In this document: positions 22,016 to 30,146 of the stretch, in pieces
Position numbering within the stretch: the first letter of the stretch is position 1
Layout of the letters: each line of letters begins with the position of its first letter
Source of the DNA: VGTK01 sp046327915
GTDB lineage: Bacteria > Desulfobacterota > Binatia > UBA12015
Length of the DNA stretch: 64,000 nucleotides
NCBI GenBank assembly: GCA_046327915.1
Contig: JAXLXO010000018.1
Location: 1 to 64,000, forward strand
Reading direction: 5' to 3'
Translations under genes and position numbers: made by a program
Notes under the pieces: model-generated
Database searches by the model: none
What the model was told of the DNA's origin: nothing
The model's input: only the letters and a program-made list of their open reading frames with translations

Positions 22016-22642
22016 TCACTTCGAGTACAGCTCGACGATCAGGCGCTCGTTGATCGGCATGGTGAGATCCGCCCGCTGCGGGAGCATCTTCACCGTGCCG
22101 GTGAATCCCTCGCGGTCGATCTCGAGCCAGTCCGGAACGCCACGGCGCTGCGACAGCTCCAGCGCCTCGACGATGCGCGCCACCTTCTGGCTGCGCTCGC
22201 GGACGGTGACCTTGTCGCCGGCGTTGACGAGGAACGACGGAATCGTGACCTTGCGGCCGTTGACCTTGAAGTGCCCGTGGCGGACGAGCTGACGCGCCTC
22301 GGCGCGCGAGTTCGCGAAGCTCAGGCGGAACACGATGTTGTCGAGACGGCGCTCCAGCGTCGTGAGCAGGGTCTCACCAGTGACGCCACGGGAGCGCTCC
22401 GCGAGCGCGAAGTAGCGGCGGAACTGCGCCTCGAAGACGCCGTAGATCCGCTTCACCTTCTGCTTCTCGCGCAGCTGGATGCTGTACTCGGAGAACTTGT
22501 GCCGTCCCTGGCCGTGCTGGCCGGGCGGGTAGTTGCGGCGCTCGATGGCGCACTTGTCGGTGAAGCAGCGCTCGCCCTTCAGGAAGAGCTTCATGCCCTC
22601 GCGCCGGCACATCCGGCACACGGAATCGGTATTGCGGGCCAC
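22016..22642 (-). CDS. rpsD: 30S ribosomal protein uS4, zinc-binding type
   Basis: S4 starts assembly of the 16S rRNA 5' domain and helps guard decoding accuracy; in E. coli it also represses the alpha operon. The 208-residue product starts at GTG 22642, one base after the rpsK stop, where the conserved ARNTDSVCRMCRREG begins; the longer open frame upstream is inside rpsK. Four cysteines (C9, C12, C26, C31) form the zinc site of the C+ form of S4, which E. coli lacks. The S4 RNA-binding domain is at about 95-160 (LERRLDNIVFRLSFANSRAEARQLVRHGH). Confidence 0.97.
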   Translation of the reverse strand: MARNTDSVCRMCRREGMKLFLKGERCFTDKCAIERRNYPPGQHGQGRHKFSEYSIQLREKQKVKRIYGVFEAQFRRYFALAERSRGVTGETLLTTLERRLDNIVFRLSFANSRAEARQLVRHGHFKVNGRKVTIPSFLVNAGDKVTVRERSQKVARIVEALELSQRRGVPDWLEIDREGFTGTVKMLPQRADLTMPINERLIVELYSK

Positions 22643-22643
22643 G

Positions 22644-23108
22644 TCAGACTCTCCTTCGCTTCGGCGGGCGGCAGCCGTTGTGCGGGATCGGCGTGACGTC
22701 GCGGATGAGGGTGATCGAGAAGCCGGCCGCCTGCAGCGAGCGCAGCGCAGGCTCGCGTCCGCCACCGGGACCCTTCACGAAGACCTGCACGGTCCGCATG
22801 CCGAAGTCGGCTGCCTTCTTCGCGGCACTCTCGGCCGCCAGTTGGGAGGCGAACGGAGTCCCCTTGCGCGACCCCTTGAAGCCCACCGAGCCGGCGCTCG
22901 CCCACGACACCACGCCACCCATCGTGTCGGTGATCGTGATGATCGTGTTGTTGAAGGTCGAGTGGATGTGGACCACTCCCTCCGAAACGGTGCGCTTGCC
23001 CTTCTTGCGGCGCGGCGCCGCGGGGGCTGCGCCCGCAGCGGGAGCAGCGGCCGCTGCGGCCGGCGCGCCCTCCTCGGCCGGCGCCGGATTGATGTCCGTC
23101 TTCGACAT
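22644..23108 (-). CDS. rpsK: 30S ribosomal protein uS11 with Ala/Pro-rich N-terminal extension
   Basis: S11 sits on the platform near the E site and anti-Shine-Dalgarno helix. The conserved part starts at about residue 40 (SEGVVHIHSTFNNTIITITD) and ends with the invariant DVTPIPHNGCRPPKRRRV. Ahead of it are roughly 25 residues more than in E. coli, a low-complexity Ala/Pro stretch followed by the basic PRRKKGKR. A good ATG at 23108 and the absence of another start close to the core support the longer form. It lies between rpsM and rpsD in standard order. Confidence 0.96.
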   Translation of the reverse strand: MSKTDINPAPAEEGAPAAAAAAPAAGAAPAAPRRKKGKRTVSEGVVHIHSTFNNTIITITDTMGGVVSWASAGSVGFKGSRKGTPFASQLAAESAAKKAADFGMRTVQVFVKGPGGGREPALRSLQAAGFSITLIRDVTPIPHNGCRPPKRRRV

Positions 23109-23166
23109 TCCCAGTTACTCCTGACGTTCGCTCTTCGCTCTCTACGTTGCGCTCGAGACCTGCGGC

Positions 23167-23550
23167 TCAGCCCTTCGGCGGAGCCTGCTTCTTGCCTGCA
23201 ACCGTGCGGCGCGGGCCCTTGCGCGTGCGTGCATTGGTGTGCGTGCGCTGGCCGTGCACCGGGAGGTTCTTCCGGTGCCGGATCCCGCGATAGGCGCCGA
23301 GGTCCACGTAACGCTTGATGTTCAGCGTGATCTCGCGGCGCAGATCGCCCTCGACCTTCAGATTCTGGTCGATGTAGCGACGCATCTTCTGGAGATCGTC
23401 CTCGGAGAGGACGTCGGTCTTCGTATTGACGTCGACGCCCGTCTCCTCACAGATCTTCTTCGCGACGCTGCGGCCGATCCCGTAGATGTAGGTCAGCCCG
23501 ATCTCGATGCGCTTGTTCTTCGGCAGGTCGACGCCGGCGATGCGTGCCAT
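23167..23550 (-). CDS. rpsM: 30S ribosomal protein uS13
   Basis: S13 lies in the 30S head and forms intersubunit bridges B1a/B1b with 23S rRNA and L5. The 127-residue protein begins MARIAGVDLPKNKRIEIGLTYIYGIGRSVAKKIC and contains GAYRGIRHRKNLPVHGQRTHTNARTRKGPRRTVAGKK, the canonical C-terminal tRNA-contacting tail. Length is normal. It follows rpmJ after 22 bases and precedes rpsK by 58. Confidence 0.98.
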   Translation of the reverse strand: MARIAGVDLPKNKRIEIGLTYIYGIGRSVAKKICEETGVDVNTKTDVLSEDDLQKMRRYIDQNLKVEGDLRREITLNIKRYVDLGAYRGIRHRKNLPVHGQRTHTNARTRKGPRRTVAGKKQAPPKG

Positions 23551-23572
23551 GGTTCTGCGACTCTCCTTCGAC

Positions 23573-23686
23573 TCAGCCCTGGCGCTGCTTGTGACGCGGG
23601 TTCACGCACAGAACGCGAACCACGCCCTCACGCCGGATGATCTTGCACTTCGGACAGATTTTCTTGACGGACGCCCGGACCTTCAT
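23573..23686 (-). CDS. rpmJ: 50S ribosomal protein bL36, zinc-binding type
   Basis: This 37-residue protein reads MKVRASVKKICPKCKIIRR at its start and ends RHKQRQG. The zinc ligands C11, C14, C27 and H32 are all present, so it is the C+ form. L36 stabilises 23S rRNA near the L7/L12 stalk base. The ATG is at 23686 and the stop at 23573-23575; it fits exactly between infA and rpsM, the conserved place for this gene. Confidence 0.96.
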   Translation of the reverse strand: MKVRASVKKICPKCKIIRREGVVRVLCVNPRHKQRQG

Positions 23687-23715
23687 GGGAAGTACCTTCC
23701 TCGTTCCTTCGGAGA

Positions 23716-23934
23716 CTACTTGACGCGATACGTGATCCGTCCGCGGCTCAGGTCGTACGGCGAGAGCTCCACCGTCACCTTGTCGCCCGGAAGGATCTTG
23801 ATGTAGTGCATGCGCATCTTCCCGGAGATGTGCGCGATGATCTTGTGGCCGTTGTCGAGGGCCACCCGGAACATCGCATTGGGAAGCGACTCCTGCACCA
23901 CCCCGCTGACCTCGATCGCGTCTCCTTTCGGCAT
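23716..23934 (-). CDS. infA: Translation initiation factor IF-1
   Basis: IF-1 binds the 30S A site during initiation. The 72-residue OB-fold protein begins MPKGDAIEVSGVVQESLPNAMF and carries DNGHKIIAHISGKMRMHYIKILPGDKVTVELSPYDLSRGRITYR, matching the family over its full length. It lies between map and rpmJ. The order secY-adk-map-infA-rpmJ-rpsM is the form common in Gram-positives and deltaproteobacteria; in E. coli infA, map and adk lie elsewhere. Confidence 0.98.
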   Translation of the reverse strand: MPKGDAIEVSGVVQESLPNAMFRVALDNGHKIIAHISGKMRMHYIKILPGDKVTVELSPYDLSRGRITYRVK

Positions 23935-23947
23935 CTCCGACCCCGGC

Positions 23948-24712
23948 CTAGTTCGGCAGCGTGAGGATCTCGGGGCCGTTCGCGGTTACGGCGACCGAGT
24001 GCTCGAAATGGGCCGCGAGCCGCCGATCTCGCGTCACGGCGGTCCAGCCATCCTGCAGGACCTCGACCTCGTAGGTGCCTTCGCACACCATGGGCTCGAT
24101 CGCGAGGACCATGCCTTCCTTGAGACGGGGGTTCTGCCCCGCCCCGACGTAGTTCGGGACCTGAGGCTCCTCGTGCAGGCGCTGGCCGATGCCGTGCCCG
24201 ACGAAGTCCCGGACGACCCCGTAGCCGTGCGACTCGGCGTGCTTCTGGATCGCCGCCGAGATGTCCCGGATGCGGTTGCCGACCCGCATGCTCTCGATGC
24301 CGCAGTAGAGCGACTCGCGCGTCACGCGCATGAGGCGCTCTGCGTCCTCGCTGACGGCGCCGACCGCGACCGTGACGGCCGAATCGCCGTAGTAACCCTT
24401 GTAGACCGCGCCGTAGTCGAGGCCGACGATGTCCCCCGTCTGCAGGATCCGCTTCGGGGAGGGCATGCCGTGCACGACCTCCTCGTTGATCGAGACGCAG
24501 AGCGAGGACGGGTAGACGCGACCGCCGACGTTGTAGCCCTTGAAGGCCGGCACCGCGCCGCGCTCGCGGGTCCACTTCTCGGCGAGCGCGTCGAGCTCGG
24601 CCGTGGACACGCCCGGAGCGACGACCTCGACGAGACGCTGCAGCACCTCCGCGACGATCTGACAGGCGGCGCGGATGAGCTCGATCTCCTGGCGGCTGCG
24701 CAGGACGATCAT
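23948..24712 (-). CDS. map: Methionine aminopeptidase, type I
   Basis: Map removes the initiator methionine from nascent proteins. The 254-residue pita-bread fold has all five metal ligands, D99, D110, H173, E206 and E237, and the substrate histidine H81. There is no N-terminal SH3 zinc extension, so it is the short E. coli-like type Ia. Start ATG 24712 overlaps the adk stop as ATGA, indicating coupled translation. Placing map in the spc region puts it under ribosomal-protein control. Confidence 0.97.
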   Translation of the reverse strand: MIVLRSRQEIELIRAACQIVAEVLQRLVEVVAPGVSTAELDALAEKWTRERGAVPAFKGYNVGGRVYPSSLCVSINEEVVHGMPSPKRILQTGDIVGLDYGAVYKGYYGDSAVTVAVGAVSEDAERLMRVTRESLYCGIESMRVGNRIRDISAAIQKHAESHGYGVVRDFVGHGIGQRLHEEPQVPNYVGAGQNPRLKEGMVLAIEPMVCEGTYEVEVLQDGWTAVTRDRRLAAHFEHSVAVTANGPEILTLPN

Positions 24713-25377
24713 GCCGGCACCCCGAGGCTCGCCACGACGCGGCGGAACACCTGCTCGGTCGAGCCGGTGCCCTGCACTTCCACCAGTGCCGCGCGCTCGC
24801 GGTAGAACGCGAGAAGCGGAGCGGTCTCCTTGCGGTAGACCTCGAGACGCGCCGTGATGATCTCCTCACGGTCGTCTTCGCGCTGGTACAGCTCGCCGCC
24901 GCACTTGTCGCAGATGCCGGGACGCTTCGAGGGCTCGAAGCTCAGGTGGTACATCGCACCGCACTTGCGGCAGGTGCGGCGCTCGGTGAGCCGGCGCACC
25001 AGCTCGTCGGTGGGGACGTCGAGGCTCAGCGCCCGGAGCTTGGCCCGCGACGCGTTCGCGCAGATGTCGTCCAGGCTCACGGCCTGCGGCACCGAACGCG
25101 GGAACCCGTCGAGGATGAAGCCTCCGTGGCAATCCGTCGCAGCGAGGCGCTGGCGAACGATGCCGAGCATCAGATCGTCCGGCACCAGCTCACCCTTGTC
25201 CATGAAACCCCGGGCGCGAACGCCGAGCGGCGTGCCCTGGGAGATCTCCGAACGCAGCATGTCTCCCGTCGAGATGTGGGGCGTCCGAAGACGCTCCGAC
25301 AGGAGCTCCGCCTGCGTACCCTTCCCGGCCCCCGGAGGTCCGAGCAAGACGAGCTTCGAGGAGGCGGCGATGGTCAC
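24709..25377 (-). CDS. adk: Adenylate kinase, zinc-LID type
   Basis: Adk interconverts ATP + AMP and 2 ADP. The 222-residue long-form enzyme has the P-loop GPPGAGKGT at 13-21, the AMP-binding ISTGDMLRSE, DGFPRSVPQA, and a LID domain holding four cysteines (C136, C139, C156, C159) that should bind zinc, as in Bacillus; E. coli Adk lacks these. It starts at GTG 25377; a longer open frame reaching into secY is false because the P-loop follows this GTG by 12 residues. It sits 14 bases after secY and overlaps map. Confidence 0.96.
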   Translation of the reverse strand: MTIAASSKLVLLGPPGAGKGTQAELLSERLRTPHISTGDMLRSEISQGTPLGVRARGFMDKGELVPDDLMLGIVRQRLAATDCHGGFILDGFPRSVPQAVSLDDICANASRAKLRALSLDVPTDELVRRLTERRTCRKCGAMYHLSFEPSKRPGICDKCGGELYQREDDREEIITARLEVYRKETAPLLAFYRERAALVEVQGTGSTEQVFRRVVASLGVPA

Positions 25378-25391
25378 GTTGCTGCTGCACC

Positions 25392-26702
25392 CTAGCCACG
25401 ACGTCCGCGCAAGCGACCACGCTTCATGAAGCCTTCGTAGTTGCGTGTGAGGAGGTGGGTCTCCATCTGAGCGACCGTGTCCAGAGCGACGCCGACGACG
25501 ATGAGCAACGCGGTTCCGCCGAAGAAGAACGGCACGTTGAACTGCTGGATCAGGAGCGTGGGCAGAATGCAGACCGCCGAGATGTAGATCGCTCCGCCCA
25601 GCGTGATGCGCGTCAGAATGCGGTCGATGAAGTCCGCCGTCTTCTTGCCAGGCCGGATGCCCGGAATGTAGCCGCCGAACTTCTTCATGTTCTCCGCGAC
25701 GTCGACCGGGTCGAACGTGACAGCCGTGTAGAAGTAGCTGAAGAAGATGATCAGCGCCACGTAGATGACGTTGTAGAGAATGTTGCCCGGAGTGAGCAGC
25801 TCGGCCGCCCGGTCCGCCCACGGATGCTGGACGAAGCTGGCGATCGTGCCCGGGAAGATCAGGATCGAGGACGCGAAGATCGGCGGGATCACGCCCGCGG
25901 TGTTGATCTTCAGCGGCAGGTGCGAGCTCTGGCCACCGTACATCCGGCGCCCGACCACGCGCTTGGCGTACTGGACGGGGATCCGGCGCTGGCCGCGCTC
26001 GACGAAGATGATGCCGCCGATGACCAGGACCATGAGCAGGACCACGAGCAGGACGACGAACAGGGAAAGCTCACCCTCGTTCATGAACTGGAACGTCGTG
26101 GCGACGGCGGACGGCAGCGAGGCCGCGATGCCGGCGAAGATGATCAGCGAGATGCCGTTACCGATGCCGCGCTCGGTCACCTGCTCGCCGAGCCACATGA
26201 TGAACGCGGTGCCCGAGGTGAGCGTGATCATGCTCATCAGGCGGAAGCTCCAGCCCGGGTTGTAGACGACGCCGCCGCCGCCCGGTGCCTGGATCTGCTC
26301 GAGGCCGATCGAGATGAAGAGGCTCTGGATCAACGCGAGGGCAACGGTGCCGTAGCGCGTGTACTGGGTGATCTTGCGCCGGCCCGCCTCCCCTTCCTTC
26401 GAGAGACGCTCGAGGGTCGGAACGACGACGGTCAGCAGCTGAAGGATGATCGACGCGCTGATGTACGGCATGATGCCGAGCGCGAAGATCGAGAACCGCT
26501 CGAGCGCACCGCCCGAGAACAGGTTCACGAGGCCGAACATGTTGTTGCGGGCCTCGTCGAAGAACGCCTGCATCGCCTTGCCGTCGATGCCCGGCGTCGG
26601 GATCGCGACCCCGATGCGGTACACCGCCAGCATTCCGGCCGTGAAGAGGAGACGCTTCTTGAGCTCCTCGACACGCAGCGCGTTGGAGAACCCGGTGGTC
26701 AC
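25392..26702 (-). CDS. secY: Protein translocase subunit SecY
   Basis: SecY is the channel of the Sec translocon in the inner membrane and works with SecE, found at 52103-52351. The 436-residue protein has ten hydrophobic segments, the plug region after the first (RIGVAIPTPGIDG), and the conserved cytoplasmic loops IPVQYAKRVVGRRMYGGQSSHLPLKINTAGVIPPIFA and FKKFGGYIPGIRPG-like FGGYIPGIRPGKKTADFIDRILTRITL. Start ATG 26702 overlaps the rplO stop as ATGA, the usual spc operon arrangement. Confidence 0.98.
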   Translation of the reverse strand: MTTGFSNALRVEELKKRLLFTAGMLAVYRIGVAIPTPGIDGKAMQAFFDEARNNMFGLVNLFSGGALERFSIFALGIMPYISASIILQLLTVVVPTLERLSKEGEAGRRKITQYTRYGTVALALIQSLFISIGLEQIQAPGGGGVVYNPGWSFRLMSMITLTSGTAFIMWLGEQVTERGIGNGISLIIFAGIAASLPSAVATTFQFMNEGELSLFVVLLVVLLMVLVIGGIIFVERGQRRIPVQYAKRVVGRRMYGGQSSHLPLKINTAGVIPPIFASSILIFPGTIASFVQHPWADRAAELLTPGNILYNVIYVALIIFFSYFYTAVTFDPVDVAENMKKFGGYIPGIRPGKKTADFIDRILTRITLGGAIYISAVCILPTLLIQQFNVPFFFGGTALLIVVGVALDTVAQMETHLLTRNYEGFMKRGRLRGRRG

Positions 26703-27142
26703 GCCACGACCTCGACGCTGCCGCCCCTGGCCTCGATCGCGGCCTTGGCCGACTCGCTGAACGCCTGCACCTTCACGGTGAGCGCGTGCTCGAGGGTGCC
26801 GTTGCCGAGAACCTTGACGCGCTTCGCGCGACGGCTCACCAGGCCCGCACCGGCGAGCGCGGCGCCGTCGACGACGCTGCCTGCCGCGAAGCGGCCGAGG
26901 TCCGACAGATTCACGACCTCGTACTCCTTGCGGAACGGGTTCGTGAAGCCGCGCTTCGGCAGGCGGCGCTGCAGCGGCATCTGGCCGCCTTCGTAGCCCG
27001 GGGGGCTGTTGCCGCCCGAGCGCGACTTGCGTCCCTTGTGACCGCGGCCGGCGGTCTTGCCGAGGCCAGAGCCCGTGCCGCGGCCGACGCGCTTGCGCGC
27101 CGAGCGGGCGCCGGGAGCCGGATGGAGGCTCGAGAGATCCAC
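26699..27142 (-). CDS. rplO: 50S ribosomal protein uL15
   Basis: L15 is a late-assembly protein with a long N-terminal tail reaching into 23S rRNA. The 147-residue protein has the characteristic Gly/Arg-rich tail (RKRVGRGTGSGLGKTAGRGHKGRKSRSGG) and the PLQRRLPKRGF block. It starts at GTG 27142, one base into the rpmD stop codon (TAGTG), and overlaps secY by four bases. Standard length and order. Confidence 0.97.
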   Translation of the reverse strand: MDLSSLHPAPGARSARKRVGRGTGSGLGKTAGRGHKGRKSRSGGNSPPGYEGGQMPLQRRLPKRGFTNPFRKEYEVVNLSDLGRFAAGSVVDGAALAGAGLVSRRAKRVKVLGNGTLEHALTVKVQAFSESAKAAIEARGGSVEVVA

Positions 27143-27405
27143 TAGTTCGCCTCCTCGACTTCGATCAGATGCGCGACCGCACGAATGCGTCCACGCGCCT
27201 GCGGAGTGTCCGCCACGAGGGCGCGCGAGCCGCGCTTGCCGAGGCCCAGGCAGCGCAGAGTCGCGCGCTGGCGCTCCGTGCCGCCGATCGGGCTGCCGTG
27301 CAGGGTCAGCCGCAGCGTCTTGTTGGTGGCTTCCGACAGTCCGGACATCCGCTTCAGCAGCTCGCTGATGCGCGCGTCACTCTGTCTCACCTTGCGGGAC
27401 TTCAT
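27142..27405 (-). CDS. rpmD: 50S ribosomal protein uL30, N-terminally extended
   Basis: The L30 core (TLRLTLHGSPIGGTERQRATLRCLGLGKRGSRALVADTPQARGRI) starts near residue 30 of this 87-residue frame, so the protein is about 25 residues longer than the usual 60. The long form is favoured because ATG 27405 has a GAGG site at proper spacing, while the internal ATG (residue 20, 27348) has none. The extension is basic (KSRKVRQSDARISELLKRM). L30 binds domain II of 23S rRNA. If the internal start is used the protein would have the common length. Confidence 0.88.
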   Translation of the reverse strand: MKSRKVRQSDARISELLKRMSGLSEATNKTLRLTLHGSPIGGTERQRATLRCLGLGKRGSRALVADTPQARGRIRAVAHLIEVEEAN

Positions 27406-27424
27406 GAGAACCTCGACCGAACGC

Positions 27425-27943
27425 TCAGGCTGCGCCGAGCTCGGCGGCTTCCTTGTTGCGCGTCCGCGCGACCTGCTCGGGCGAGCGGAGCATCGACAGC
27501 GCCGTGATCGTCGCGCGCACCATGTTGTGCGGGTTGTTCGACCCGATGCACTTGGTCAGCACGTTCTGGACGCCGGCCGCTTCCACGACCGCACGCACGC
27601 CACCGCCGGCGATGACACCGGTACCGGGGCCGGCAGGACGCATCATGACGATGCCCGCGCCGAAGCGACCGACCACCTCGAAGGGGATCGTTCCCTCGAT
27701 GAGCGGCACGGTCATCAGCGACTTCTTCGCCTTGTCGATGCCCTTGCGGATCGCCTCGGGAACTTCCTTCGCCTTCCCGAGACCGAAGCCGACGTGTCCG
27801 GCACCGTCACCGACGACGACCAGGGCGCCGAAGCGGAACCGACGTCCGCCCTTCACCACCTTGGCGACGCGGTTGATGCTGACCACCTTCTCCTTGAGCT
27901 CGAGCCCATGGGGATCGACCCGCTCGCCCGTCGTTACCTGCAC
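27425..27943 (-). CDS. rpsE: 30S ribosomal protein uS5
   Basis: S5 lies at the mRNA entry and helps decoding accuracy. The 172-residue protein has the double-stranded RNA-like domain (LKEKVVSINRVAKVVKGGRRFRFGALVVVGD, with the spectinomycin-site loop VVKGGRR) and the second domain (GGGVRAVVEAAGVQNVLTKCIGSNNPHNMVRAT). Both are full. It lies between rplR and rpmD as usual. Confidence 0.98.
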   Translation of the reverse strand: MQVTTGERVDPHGLELKEKVVSINRVAKVVKGGRRFRFGALVVVGDGAGHVGFGLGKAKEVPEAIRKGIDKAKKSLMTVPLIEGTIPFEVVGRFGAGIVMMRPAGPGTGVIAGGGVRAVVEAAGVQNVLTKCIGSNNPHNMVRATITALSMLRSPEQVARTRNKEAAELGAA

Positions 27944-27986
27944 CGCTCGACTCCTTCGCGACTACCGCTCGTGCTGATGAAAAGTC

Positions 27987-28355
27987 TCAAAACTTGAGTC
28001 CTGCTTCGCGAGCGGCTTCCGCGAGAGTGCGGACCCGGCCGTGATAGAGGAAACCGTTGCGATCGAACACCACCGCCGAGACGCCGGCCTCGCGCGCCTT
28101 GCGCGCGAGGAGCTCGCCGACCTCCTTGGCCGCGCCCTTGTTTCCCGACTTGCCGCCGAGCTTCTCGCGCACCTCGGCAGAGCGGCTGGAAGCCGCCGCG
28201 AGCGTACGCCCCGACTCGTCGGAGATCACCTGCGCGTAGATGTGGTTCAGGCTGCGGTAAACGGTCAGCCTGGGCCGATCGTCGGTACCGCGCACCCGCT
28301 TGCGCACGCGGGCCTGCCGCAGAATCCGGCCCGGAGATCGCAGATTGGTCAGCAT
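27987..28355 (-). CDS. rplR: 50S ribosomal protein uL18
   Basis: L18 binds 5S rRNA in the central protuberance with L5. The 122-residue protein has the basic N-terminus (RQARVRKRVRGTDDRPRLTVYRSLNHIYAQVI) and the C-terminal KAREAGVSAVVFDRNGFLYHGRVRTLAEAAREAGLKF typical of the family. Complete and of normal length, between rplF and rpsE. Confidence 0.98.
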   Translation of the reverse strand: MLTNLRSPGRILRQARVRKRVRGTDDRPRLTVYRSLNHIYAQVISDESGRTLAAASSRSAEVREKLGGKSGNKGAAKEVGELLARKAREAGVSAVVFDRNGFLYHGRVRTLAEAAREAGLKF

Positions 28356-28392
28356 GATCGTTCCTCGTGCACTCGCGCGACGCCGAAGCGTC

Positions 28393-28935
28393 TCAGGCCG
28401 CGCCCGCCGCCTTGCCGGACTTCCGGCGAATCTTTTCCTCGGCGTACTTGATGCCCTTGCCCTTGTACGGCTCGGGCGGACGAAGCTCGCGGATCGCCGC
28501 AGCCGTCGCGCCGATCACCTGGCGATCCGGGCCTTCCAGCGTGATCACGACCTGCTTGTCGATCTTCGCGGTGATCCCCGCCGGCAGCTGGAACAGGATC
28601 GGGTGCGAGTAGCCGAGCGAGAACAGGATCGAGTTGCCGCGCAGGTCCGCGCGGTAACCGACGCCGTTGATCTCGAGCACGCGCGTGAACCCGGAGCTGA
28701 GGCCGGTCACCGTATTGTAGAGGTTCTTGCGGGTGAGCCCGTGCAGGGAACGCACCTGGCGGCCGTTGCCTTCGCGGGCGACGAGGAGCTCGTCACCCTC
28801 CTGGCGTACCTGTACGTCCTTCGGGAGCGCCACCGAGGCGGCGCCCTTCGGGCCCTTGATCTCGACCGAGTCCGACTTCAGCGCGACGCTGACGCCGCTG
28901 GGAAGCTTGACCGGAAGTCGTCCAATGCGGGACAT
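28393..28935 (-). CDS. rplF: 50S ribosomal protein uL6
   Basis: L6 lies by the sarcin-ricin loop and the factor-binding site. The 180-residue protein has two repeated domains; the N-terminal MSRIGRLPVKLPSGV and the C-terminal signature PEPYKGKGIKYAEEKIRRKSGK are both present. Length is standard. It follows rpsH after 25 bases. Confidence 0.98.
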   Translation of the reverse strand: MSRIGRLPVKLPSGVSVALKSDSVEIKGPKGAASVALPKDVQVRQEGDELLVAREGNGRQVRSLHGLTRKNLYNTVTGLSSGFTRVLEINGVGYRADLRGNSILFSLGYSHPILFQLPAGITAKIDKQVVITLEGPDRQVIGATAAAIRELRPPEPYKGKGIKYAEEKIRRKSGKAAGAA

Positions 28936-28960
28936 CGATGCAACCTCGAAGCTGCTTTGC

Positions 28961-29353
28961 TCACCACACCGCGCAGAGGATCTCGCCGCCCACCTTGCGC
29001 TCGCGCGCCTGGCGGTCCGGCAGGATGCCCTGCGGGGTCGAGAGAATGTTCACGCCGAGGCCGCGGCGCACCTTCGGAGCGTTCTCCGCACCGACGTAGA
29101 CGCGCAGGCTCGGACGGCTGACGCGCTGGATGCCGGTGATCACCGGACGGCGCTGGGCGTCGTAGCGGAGACCGATGCGCAGCTCCTTCTTCACGCCCTC
29201 GCCGACGACGGCGAAGTCCTTGAGATAGCCCTCGTCCACGAGCACCGCCGTGATGCGTTCCTTGACGCTCGACCAGGGAACGTCGACGCGGTCCTTGCGC
29301 GCCTGGCTTCCGTTGCGGATGCGCGTCAGGAGATCGGAAATTGGATCGGTCAT
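28961..29353 (-). CDS. rpsH: 30S ribosomal protein uS8
   Basis: S8 binds helix 21 of 16S rRNA and in E. coli represses the spc operon. The 130-residue product starts MTDPISDLLTRIRNGSQARKDRVDVP and has the C-terminal GVNILSTPQGILPDRQARERKVGGEILCAVW. Two consecutive ATG codons (29356 and 29353) could start it; I chose the second because MTDPISD is the family N-terminus. The longer frame upstream overlaps rpsN and rplE and is false. Confidence 0.96.
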   Translation of the reverse strand: MTDPISDLLTRIRNGSQARKDRVDVPWSSVKERITAVLVDEGYLKDFAVVGEGVKKELRIGLRYDAQRRPVITGIQRVSRPSLRVYVGAENAPKVRRGLGVNILSTPQGILPDRQARERKVGGEILCAVW

Positions 29354-29361
29354 CATGGGGC

Positions 29362-29547
29362 TTACCAGCTCGCCTTCGTCACGCCGGGAATCTGCCCCTT
29401 GCGCGCCAGCTCGCGCAGGCAGATGCGGCACAGCTTGAACTTGCGATAGAACGCGCGCGACCTGCCGCACGACAGGCACCGGTTGTACTCGCGCACCGAG
29501 AACTTCGCGGGCAGCGCGGCTTTGATCCTGAGACACGTCTTGGCCAT
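29362..29547 (-). CDS. rpsN: 30S ribosomal protein uS14, zinc-binding type
   Basis: This 61-residue S14 (type Z) has four zinc cysteines, C24, C27, C40 and C43 (NRCLSCGRSRAFYRKFKLCRIC), and ends GQIPGVTKASW, the usual C-terminus. It is the short zinc form rather than the 100-residue zinc-free form of E. coli. S14 sits in the 30S head near S3 and S10. Located between rplE and rpsH. Confidence 0.97.
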   Translation of the reverse strand: MAKTCLRIKAALPAKFSVREYNRCLSCGRSRAFYRKFKLCRICLRELARKGQIPGVTKASW

Positions 29548-29568
29548 TCGTCGTTTCCTCGACCGGCG

Positions 29569-30111
29569 TCAGCTGCGGAACGGCATGCCGAGCGCCTTCA
29601 GGAGAGCCTTGCCCTCGCTGTCGGTGCGCGCGGTGGTGCAGATGGTCACGGTCAGCCCCCGGACCTTGTCGATCTTGTCGATGTCGATCTCGGGAAAGAT
29701 GATCTGCTCGGTGACGCCGAGCGAGTAGTTGCCGCGTCCGTCGAAGCAGCGGTCGCTCACGCCCTTGAAGTCGCGCACGCGCGGCAGGGCGCTCGACAGG
29801 AGCCGATCGAGGAACTCCCACATGCGGGCGCCGCGCAGCGTGACCATCGCGCCGATGGGCATCTTCTCGCGCAGCTTGAAGTTCGCGATCGCCTTCTTCG
29901 AGCGGGTGACGACCGGCTTCTGCCCGGTGATCGCGGTGAGCTCCGAGACCGCCGAGTCGATCACCTTGACGTTCTGGATCGCCTCGCCGAGACCCGTGTT
30001 GAGCACGATCTTCTCGAGCCGCGGGACCTGGAGCGGGTTCGCCAGCCCGAGCTCCGACTGGAGCTGGGGCGCGATGCGCTCCTGGAAGGCCTTCTTCAAT
30101 CTCGGGACCAT
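29569..30111 (-). CDS. rplE: 50S ribosomal protein uL5
   Basis: L5 binds 5S rRNA and contacts P-site tRNA and S13. The 180-residue protein starts at ATG 30111 with AAGGAAG upstream; sequence VPRLKKAFQERIAPQL then LEKIVLNTGLGEAIQN, ITGQKPVVTRSKKAIANFKLRE and the C-terminal IFPEIDIDKIDKVRGLTVTI are all typical. The open frame upstream of this ATG lies within rplX and is rejected. Confidence 0.97.
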   Translation of the reverse strand: MVPRLKKAFQERIAPQLQSELGLANPLQVPRLEKIVLNTGLGEAIQNVKVIDSAVSELTAITGQKPVVTRSKKAIANFKLREKMPIGAMVTLRGARMWEFLDRLLSSALPRVRDFKGVSDRCFDGRGNYSLGVTEQIIFPEIDIDKIDKVRGLTVTICTTARTDSEGKALLKALGMPFRS

Positions 30112-30146
30112 GTTGCTGCCGCTTCCTTCTCTCTTCTCGCCGGCGC

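Noticed and set aside
24709..25821. Apparent 370-residue adenylate kinase with a long N-terminal domain
   Set aside because: The extra part is an off-frame reading of secY; the P-loop follows GTG 25377 at the proper distance.
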